The position numbers and the translations under genes are program-made. The notes beneath the pieces were generated by a model that had not been told where the DNA came from, made no database searches, and saw only the letters and a program-made list of their open reading frames with translations. From positions 1 through 5,105 of the forward strand of contig JAJRPW010000178.1 of the NCBI GenBank assembly GCA_024280585.1: DNA of 5,105 nt, written 5' to 3'. Positions 1-5,105 of the stretch are shown piece by piece; position 1 is the first letter of the stretch, and every line of letters begins with the position of its first letter. This DNA comes from Alphaproteobacteria bacterium. GTDB lineage: Bacteria; Pseudomonadota; Alphaproteobacteria; Rickettsiales; UBA6187.

Positions 1-1343
1 AAGGGGATAATATCGCGCGTAAAAGTGAGAGCATGGACTGGTATAAAGGGCCAACGGTTCTGGAGGCTTTGGATATATTTAACAAAAAGCCGGAACTTGA
101 TGAATTGCCGCTGCGTTTTCCGATTCAGGATGTTTATCGCTTTGATGAGCATAAGCGAATTTTTGCCGGAAGAGTCGAAAGTGGGGCTATAAAAGTTGGT
201 GATGAGCTGGTTTTCTCGCCGTCGAATAAGGTTTCTAAAGTTTCTTCAATTGAACGTTGGGGGGTGGATGATGCGCCAAAATCTGCATATGCGGGTGAAT
301 CTATCGGCATAACTTTGGAAGAACAAATTTTCATTGAACGTGGCGAGATTGCGTCTTTACGCGAAAATGCGCCGATTTTAACTAATTTATTCAGAGCGCG
401 CCTGTTTTGGCTTGGAAATGATAAGTTGGAAGCTGGCTTGCGCTTCACCATGAAGATTAATACCAGCGAATATAAAGTCGAAGTGCGGGAAATCGAGAAG
501 GTTGTAAGCACTGATGATTTATCGCACGCGAAAGTTGAGGCGGTGAATAAAAATGATGTGGCTGAGGTGGTCATCCATGTTCGGGGCCTGGCGGCTTTGG
601 ACGAATTTGAGCAAAATGAAAAAGCCGGGCGTTTCATGCTTATGGACGGGTATACAGTCGTTGGCGGCGGCATAATTTCGATGGAAGGTTTTGCCGATCA
701 AAGAGCAAAAAATCAGATAAAATCCAAGCATTTATACGAGGTTGAGGATGTAATAGGTCAAGAGCAACGCGCTTTATCTAATGGGCATTTAGGTGGAATG
801 TTGTGGTTTTCCGGGCTTTCTGGTTCTGGTAAGACGACATTGGCGATGGAGCTTGAGCGGCGTTTATTTGCTAAAGGCTATCAGGTTTATGTGCTGGACG
901 GCGATAATATTCGTGGCGGGCTTTGTGCGGATTTGGGTTTTGAGCCACAAGACAGGTCGGAGAATCTGCGTCGTGTTTCTGAGGTCGGATCGTTGTTTGC
1001 CAAGGCCGGAGTGATTGTGATTACAGCGTTTATCTCGCCATATGCGGAAGACAGGCATCGCGCGCGCGGGGCATTGCCTTCAAGCTTCCATAGCGTTTAT
1101 ATCAATGCGGATTTGAAAATCTGTGAAAAACGTGACCCTAAAGGGCTTTATAAAAAAGCGCGGGCAGGGGAGATTAAGAATTTCACAGGGATTTCCGATA
1201 AGTTTGAAGAGCCGGATAACGCTGATTTAGTAGTGGATAACGGCACTCAGACGATTGAGCAAAGCGTTGATCAGTTGGAGATATATGTTGAAGAAAATTT
1301 TGTTGCCCCGGTGAAGAATATGTCCGGTGGGCTGGGGATTTAA
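1..1343 (+). CDS. cysNC: Bifunctional sulfate adenylyltransferase subunit 1 / adenylylsulfate kinase (CysN/CysC), 5'-truncated by the window edge
   Basis: The frame is open from the first complete codon (position 3) to TAA at 1341-1343, giving 446 visible residues. The upstream codons already read as CysN (GDNIARKSESMDWYKGPTVLEALD-type segment, residues 1-23), so the ATG at 33 is internal and the true start, with the whole GTPase domain (roughly 190 residues by comparison with usual CysN/C length), lies before the window. Residues about 30-120 are the EF-Tu-like domain 2 (LRFPIQDVYR, then SGAIKVGDEL and AGESIGITL), and about 120-225 the domain-3 barrel ending in GGGIIS. The APS kinase domain follows: P-loop GLSGSGKTT (271-279), DGDN (299-302), ITAFISP (340-346, holding the usual phospho-acceptor-type serine), and KRDPKGLYKKARAGEIKNFTG-type signature from about 376. 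With CysD, CysN makes APS from ATP and sulfate, driven by GTP; CysC phosphorylates APS to PAPS in the cytosol. One oddity: the usual His or Gln after DGDN-I-R is Gly305. The product may feed cysteine synthesis or sulfation; cysD is not visible. Confidence 0.96.
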   Translation, partial: GDNIARKSESMDWYKGPTVLEALDIFNKKPELDELPLRFPIQDVYRFDEHKRIFAGRVESGAIKVGDELVFSPSNKVSKVSSIERWGVDDAPKSAYAGESIGITLEEQIFIERGEIASLRENAPILTNLFRARLFWLGNDKLEAGLRFTMKINTSEYKVEVREIEKVVSTDDLSHAKVEAVNKNDVAEVVIHVRGLAALDEFEQNEKAGRFMLMDGYTVVGGGIISMEGFADQRAKNQIKSKHLYEVEDVIGQEQRALSNGHLGGMLWFSGLSGSGKTTLAMELERRLFAKGYQVYVLDGDNIRGGLCADLGFEPQDRSENLRRVSEVGSLFAKAGVIVITAFISPYAEDRHRARGALPSSFHSVYINADLKICEKRDPKGLYKKARAGEIKNFTGISDKFEEPDNADLVVDNGTQTIEQSVDQLEIYVEENFVAPVKNMSGGLGI

Positions 1344-1345
1344 GT

Positions 1346-1732
1346 ATGCCAGACTTAGAAAGACAACGGTTAGTAGACGACCCGGAGAAATTACATCAGA
1401 TGCGGCTTAAGAATACTAAATTAGCGGTAGTGCCTATTGCATCGATACTTATTGTGGCAGGAATTGGGGTAATAACGCTCAATCATGCACTAAATCTATC
1501 TGAAGATGGTGATGCTCAAAATAAGGCTAGTAATGTTGTTCTGCTGGATATATTTGGTGGGTTATTTATTTTTGCTGGTATGTGTATGCCGTGGACGAAT
1601 AAAGTTCTTGGTGTCGATGTGTATACTCCGGGAGAGTGCTTTAGAGGGATTCTTGAGTCAAGAAGTAGAAAGAGTCGAGCCGACAGAGTGCTTGCAGATC
1701 GTGATGCTGTAGATGCTGCTCAAGGATTATAA
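1346..1732 (+). CDS. Small two-helix membrane protein of unknown function
   Basis: This 128-residue protein starts two bases after the cysNC stop; a weak purine-rich site (GGGGA at 1334-1338) inside the end of cysNC is the only visible ribosome binding site, so translational coupling is likely. I do not recognise the family. The N-terminus (1-25) is charged, followed by two hydrophobic segments, about 26-48 (LAVVPIASILIVAGIGVITL) and about 64-82 (VVLLDIFGGLFIFAGMCMP). The loop between them is acidic (SEDGDAQ), while the C-terminal tail from about 100 is rich in Arg and Lys (RSRKSRADR) and then acidic/alanine-rich. By the positive-inside rule both ends should face the cytosol, giving a hairpin in the inner membrane. 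There is no cleavable signal peptide and no obvious metal or catalytic motif; Cys80 and Cys98 are isolated. Five of nine arginines use AGA, more than in cysNC. Placement between cysNC and a large oxidoreductase suggests co-transcription, possibly a membrane anchor, but no function can be assigned. The gene itself looks real because of spacing, helices and continuous frame. Confidence 0.8.
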   Translation: MPDLERQRLVDDPEKLHQMRLKNTKLAVVPIASILIVAGIGVITLNHALNLSEDGDAQNKASNVVLLDIFGGLFIFAGMCMPWTNKVLGVDVYTPGECFRGILESRSRKSRADRVLADRDAVDAAQGL

Positions 1733-1740
1733 TTTTTTAT

Positions 1741-1749
1741 AGGAAAAAG
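1741..1749 (+). promoter_or_regulatory. Ribosome binding site that fixes the start of the large oxidoreductase gene
   Basis: AGGA at 1741-1744, followed by a five-base A-rich spacer, precedes ATG at 1750. The same frame has a TGA at 1702-1704 and no other ATG between that stop and 1750, so this site and start codon agree. The 17-base gap after the membrane-protein gene has room for this site but not for a promoter of its own. Confidence 0.8.
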
Positions 1750-4700
1750 ATGAAGTTAAATTTCGGGCTAGAATTCAAAGAATTATATGCTTCCAAGGGG
1801 TTAGCAAGGCTTGATAAAGCTTTTGTTGAAGAACTGGCTGTAAGTGATGCTGATTTGCATAATCGTTTCGTTGCAGCGAGAGTTAACAGAAATTCGCTGG
1901 AGAAAAAAGATGAGTCAAATTTACTAATAGAATTAGGGGCTTACGTCGAAGACTTCATTGCCAAGCTATTTAAAATCGAAAAGGAAACTCGAGAATTAGC
2001 GGCGCAGCATGATGAACTGGCTAATATTTATTCGTGCAAAAGAACGTTCGTACAAAGACAGGTAGCGAAGAAATATAAGGCAGGTGTGGCGGTTGATTTT
2101 GACGGTGATGATTTACAAAAAAAGCTGGAAAAACTGATAGATAGCGAGCTAACTGAAGAGTCCTATTCAAATATCGTTAATAAGTGGTTGGAAGATAAGG
2201 ATAATAATGCAGAAAATATAGATCTGGCAGCGCAATATGCAGCCTGGGCTTTGCACTCGGTGGAGGGTAAAAAACGCCATAAAATCGGGGTGTTATTCAA
2301 GATTCCTAAGAAATTGGATTTCTTTAATCTGGTTCCGGTTGAGACTGAGGTTGTTGGCGGTGTTACAATACAAAAATTATCCGATGAGCATTTGCGTCAT
2401 CGTGAGGGGTTCGCTTTAACAGATGATGGCGGCAGTTTGAAACAGGCGCTTGATGATGCAAACTACTGTATTTATTGCCATAATCAAGGCAAGGATTCCT
2501 GCTCAACAGGTCTGAGAGAAAAAGACGGAACGTTCAAATCAACGGTGCATAGGGTTAAACAAGCTGGTTGTCCTTTAGAAGAGAAAATTTCCGAGATGAA
2601 TGTGCTAAAAGCGCGCGGTGTTTCGCTCGGAGCGCTGGCTATGATTGTCGTTGATAATCCAATGTGCGCGGGGACAGGGCATCGGATTTGTAACGATTGT
2701 ATGAAGGGATGTGTGTATCAAAAGCAAGATCCGGTGAATATTCCGCGTACGGAAACGAGGACTTTGCAGGATGTTCTGGACTTGCCATATGGTTTTGAGA
2801 TTTATTCGCTGCTAACGCGCTGGAATCCGCTTAATCTGGATCGGCCAATTCCACGGGAAGATAGCGGTTATAAAGTTTTGGTTGCAGGTCTGGGTCCGGC
2901 TGGATTTACCCTCGCGCATCATTTGTTAAATGACGGGCATGTGGTGGTCGCGGTTGATGGCTTGAAAATTGAACCGCTGGATGCGAAGATTTCCGGTGTG
3001 ACGCAAGAGGGTAAACGCATTGATTTCGAACCGATTAAGGATATTCAGGACATTTTTGAAAATCTGGATGAACGTGTTTTGGCAGGTTTCGGCGGTGTTG
3101 CCGAATATGGAATCACTGTACGCTGGAATAAAAATTACCTGAAAGTTATCCGGCTTTTGCTGGAAAGACGGGCGCATTTTGCGATGTATGGCGGCGTGCG
3201 TTTTGGCAGCACAATCACATATAATCAGGCATTTGATTATGGTTTTGATCATATTGCGCTGTGTATGGGCGCGGGAAAACCGACCGTTATTGATATTCCT
3301 AATGCGCTTGCGCGTGGTGTTCGTACGGCCTCAGACTTTTTAATGTCATTGCAGTTAAGTGGCGCGGGGAAGAAGGAATCGATCGCAAATTTGCAGGTGA
3401 GGCTGCCAATTGCGGTTATTGGCGGGGGATTAACGGCTGTTGATACGGCGACGGAGTCGCTGGCTTATTACCCGGTGCAGGTGGAAAAATTCCTGCGTCG
3501 CTATGAGGCTTTGGCGGCAATTGATGGGCGTGAAAAGACTCGAGCGCGTTGGAGCGTGGAAGAGACTGAAATCGGTGAGGAATTTATTGCACATGCGCGG
3601 GCAATAAGGCTTGAGCGCGAGGCGGCGTATGAAGAAGGGCGAGAAGCTAACATCATTGCGCTTTTGAAAAAATGGGGCGGCTCTACTGTTGTTTATCGAA
3701 AAACCCTGGCCGATTCGCCAGCATATCGTTTAAATCATGAGGAGGTCGAATTAGCTTTGGAGGAGGGGATTGAGTTTATTTCGAATACAACTCCAGTCGC
3801 TGTTGAAGTCGATAAATATAAGCATGTTGAGGGGTTACGCGTATCTGTTAAGAATATAGATGATGAAGAGGATGTAACTACCCAAGAAACAGTGATTTTA
3901 GCCAAGACTATATATATGGCGGCGGGGACCAATCCAAATACGGTGTTGCAACGTGAAGATGGCGAGCATTTCGAGCTGGATGGCAAGTATTTTAAAGCGA
4001 TTGATGAAAATGGTAAACAGGTTTCGCCAGAGGCTAATACATCAAAACCGGTGGAAGTTCAGGTGCTTGCAAGCAAGTCTGAAAGTGGAAGATTCGTTAG
4101 TTTTTTTGGTGATATGCACCCATCCTATGTCGGAAATGTGGTGAAGGCAATGGGGGCTGCTAAACAGGGATATCCGGTGGTTACTAAAATTATGGAACGT
4201 GCGGCGCCGGCAAATTCTGAATCAGCAAAGACGTTTATAAACAAGATAAACAATGAGTTAATAGCAACAGTTCATGAAGTGAACCGGCTCACTTCAAACA
4301 TTATTGAGGTGGTTTTGAAAGCTCCGGCGGCAGCACGAGGATTTAATCCCGGACAGTTTTATCGCTTGCAAAATTATGAGGCAAATGCGTTTAAAGTCAC
4401 GGATGATAAGAATAATATCACATTGCTGGCGATGGAGGGGGTCGCTCTGACCGGTGCTTGGGTTGATAAGAAAAAAGGGCTGCTTTCAACTATCGTGTTG
4501 GAAATGGGCGGGTCTGCGGATTTGTGCTTTCATTTGAAAAAAGGCGAAGCTGTGGTGCTTATGGGACCAACGGGAGAGCCGACAGAGACTCCAGCGGGCG
4601 AGACGGTGATGCTTGTTGGCGGCGGATTGGGGAATGCAGTTTTATTCTCAATCGGCAAGGCTTTGAAAGAAAAAGGCTCAAAAGTTCTATATTTTGCCGG

Positions 4701-5105
4701 CTATAAAAAAGCGCAGGATCGTTATAAAATCAAGGAGATTGAAGAGGCATCGGATGTGATTGTGTGGGCGTGTGATGAGGCGGTATTCACGCCAGAGCGA
4801 CCGCAGGACAAGGCTTTTCATGGTAATATTGTTGAGGCGATCAGGTCATATGGCTCCGGGATGCTGGGCAAGGAGGCAATTCATTTAAATGAGGTGGATC
4901 GGATTATTGCGATTGGCTCACATCGTATGATGGAGGCTGTCAGTAAGGCCAGGCATGGGGTTTTGAAGGATATGTTCAAGTCGGATCATATAGCGATTGG
5001 GTCGATAAATTCGCCGATGCAGTGTATGATGAAGGAGATTTGCGCGCAATGTTTGCAGAAACATGTTGATCCGAAAAACGGTGAAATTTCATATGTTTAT
5101 AGCTG
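1750..5105 (+). CDS. Large multidomain FAD / iron-sulfur NAD(P)H oxidoreductase: GltD/NfnL-like plus PyrK/NfnS-like fusion, 3'-truncated
   Basis: An unbroken frame of 1118 codons runs from ATG 1750 off the window end. Residues 1-235 form an unassigned, mostly helical, charged domain. Next come two cysteine quartets of GltD type: C240, C243, C251, C274 (the last in GCPLEEKISEMN) and C306, C314, C317, C321 (then VYQKQDPVNIPRTE), each expected to bind [4Fe-4S]. The FAD Rossmann motif is GLGPAG (380-385), with the second FAD contact at MGAGKP (506-511), AAGTNPN (724-730) and the GD motif at 787-788 followed by GNVVKAMGAAKQG. The NADPH motif is IGGGLTAVDTA (557-567), with VVYRK (647-651) and EEVELALEEGIEF (664-676); between them lies an insert of about 65 charged residues. 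From about 834 a ferredoxin-reductase/PyrK-like module begins: PGQFYRLQ (867-874), GPTGEP (939-944), VGGGLGNAV (956-964). It ends in C1092, C1098, C1101, a [2Fe-2S] site whose fourth Cys is probably the cut codon after S1118. The layout equals NfnB then NfnA in one chain. Probable role: cytosolic electron transfer, possibly bifurcating, among NADPH, NAD(H) and a carrier. No glutaminase or glutamate-synthase large subunit is present, so it is not simply gltD. Confidence 0.9.
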   Translation, partial: MKLNFGLEFKELYASKGLARLDKAFVEELAVSDADLHNRFVAARVNRNSLEKKDESNLLIELGAYVEDFIAKLFKIEKETRELAAQHDELANIYSCKRTFVQRQVAKKYKAGVAVDFDGDDLQKKLEKLIDSELTEESYSNIVNKWLEDKDNNAENIDLAAQYAAWALHSVEGKKRHKIGVLFKIPKKLDFFNLVPVETEVVGGVTIQKLSDEHLRHREGFALTDDGGSLKQALDDANYCIYCHNQGKDSCSTGLREKDGTFKSTVHRVKQAGCPLEEKISEMNVLKARGVSLGALAMIVVDNPMCAGTGHRICNDCMKGCVYQKQDPVNIPRTETRTLQDVLDLPYGFEIYSLLTRWNPLNLDRPIPREDSGYKVLVAGLGPAGFTLAHHLLNDGHVVVAVDGLKIEPLDAKISGVTQEGKRIDFEPIKDIQDIFENLDERVLAGFGGVAEYGITVRWNKNYLKVIRLLLERRAHFAMYGGVRFGSTITYNQAFDYGFDHIALCMGAGKPTVIDIPNALARGVRTASDFLMSLQLSGAGKKESIANLQVRLPIAVIGGGLTAVDTATESLAYYPVQVEKFLRRYEALAAIDGREKTRARWSVEETEIGEEFIAHARAIRLEREAAYEEGREANIIALLKKWGGSTVVYRKTLADSPAYRLNHEEVELALEEGIEFISNTTPVAVEVDKYKHVEGLRVSVKNIDDEEDVTTQETVILAKTIYMAAGTNPNTVLQREDGEHFELDGKYFKAIDENGKQVSPEANTSKPVEVQVLASKSESGRFVSFFGDMHPSYVGNVVKAMGAAKQGYPVVTKIMERAAPANSESAKTFINKINNELIATVHEVNRLTSNIIEVVLKAPAAARGFNPGQFYRLQNYEANAFKVTDDKNNITLLAMEGVALTGAWVDKKKGLLSTIVLEMGGSADLCFHLKKGEAVVLMGPTGEPTETPAGETVMLVGGGLGNAVLFSIGKALKEKGSKVLYFAGYKKAQDRYKIKEIEEASDVIVWACDEAVFTPERPQDKAFHGNIVEAIRSYGSGMLGKEAIHLNEVDRIIAIGSHRMMEAVSKARHGVLKDMFKSDHIAIGSINSPMQCMMKEICAQCLQKHVDPKNGEISYVYS
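4275..4296 (+). repeat. Inverted repeat (8-bp arms, 6-base loop) inside the large oxidoreductase gene
   Basis: TGAAGTGA and TCACTTCA flank the loop ACCGGC, a perfect 8-bp stem if folded in the mRNA. It lies inside codons about 842-849, within the first strand of the PyrK-like module and just after the GltD-like domain ends. There is no T-run after it, so it is not an intrinsic terminator. A match of this size is expected by chance about once in a window like this, so any role is uncertain. Confidence 0.35.

Noticed and set aside
134..673. Minus-strand open frame of 179 codons
   Set aside because: It lies wholly opposite the CysN domains, its product is Ser/Thr-rich low-complexity sequence with no motif, and the plus-strand frame is clearly the gene.
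33..1343. ATG at 33 as the start of a complete 436-residue protein
   Set aside because: The codons upstream of it, back to position 3, are in frame and encode conserved CysN sequence (GDN ahead of the WYKGPT segment), so the gene begins before the window.
1728..1733. Perfect TATAAT that could be a -10 box for the large gene
   Set aside because: No -35-like hexamer lies 16-18 bases upstream, and a transcript starting about 7 bases downstream would have almost no leader ahead of the ribosome binding site; it also overlaps the end of the preceding gene.
1733..1749. T-run and A-run in the gap as a terminator
   Set aside because: The possible pairing is only A-T with a very short loop and the T-run comes before rather than after any stem, so it is not an intrinsic terminator.
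2926..3252. Minus-strand open frame of 108 codons
   Set aside because: It is opposite the FAD domain of the large oxidoreductase, which is well supported; no recognisable protein or ribosome binding site.
3735..3986. Minus-strand open frame of 83 codons
   Set aside because: It is a serine-rich shadow of the oxidoreductase frame, with no motif.
4064..4075. Perfect 12-bp palindrome TGCTTGCAAGCA as an operator
   Set aside because: It is inside coding sequence far from any start, and about one 12-bp palindrome is expected by chance in a window of this size.
4524..4706. Plus-strand 60-codon frame, with similar short plus-strand frames at 793-1014, 1506-1712, 2237-2419 and 3953-4144
   Set aside because: All overlap strongly supported genes in another frame and encode nothing recognisable.
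1750..5105. Calling the large gene gltD (glutamate synthase small subunit) or pyrK
   Set aside because: It contains modules like both but is more than twice as long, has an additional N-terminal domain, and neither gltB nor pyrD is adjacent in the window.

Overview
The window is almost wholly coding. It holds three plus-strand genes in tight series that read as one operon: the 3' part of a cysN/cysC sulfate-activation gene (1-1343), a small two-helix membrane protein of unknown function (1346-1732), and a very large flavin/iron-sulfur oxidoreductase gene that starts at 1750 and is still open at the last base. Gaps between genes are 2 and 17 bases. I see no RNA gene, mobile element, CRISPR array, promoter or terminator. 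Both outer genes are cut by the window edges: the first lacks its GTPase domain, the last its extreme C-terminus.

The organism is a bacterium of moderate GC (about mid-40s percent by eye, not counted) using the standard code. The fused CysN-CysC protein and the architecture of the large oxidoreductase point to a proteobacterium. I lean to a low-GC member of the Alphaproteobacteria, because the large protein matches my memory of a conserved alphaproteobacterial family usually named only 'FAD-dependent oxidoreductase'. That placement is inference.

The central object is the 1750-5105 gene (at least 1118 codons). It encodes, in one chain: an unassigned helical N-terminal domain of about 235 residues; two cysteine quartets for [4Fe-4S] clusters; a GltD/NfnL-like FAD and NADPH domain pair with an extra charged, probably helical insert of about 65 residues; and a PyrK/NfnS-like ferredoxin-reductase module whose C-terminal [2Fe-2S] cysteines are running off the window. 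This is the arrangement of the two subunits of the NfnAB transhydrogenase joined into one protein, large-subunit part first, with extra domains. Up to two flavins, two [4Fe-4S] clusters and one [2Fe-2S] cluster are predicted, so it should move electrons between NADPH, a second pyridine nucleotide and perhaps a ferredoxin-like carrier or a partner protein.

How the three genes work together is not proved. CysN/C makes APS and then PAPS, which feeds either sulfate reduction (which needs low-potential electrons for sulfite reductase) or sulfation. The neighbouring flavoprotein could supply electrons to such a pathway, and the small membrane protein could be an anchor, but this rests only on gene order.
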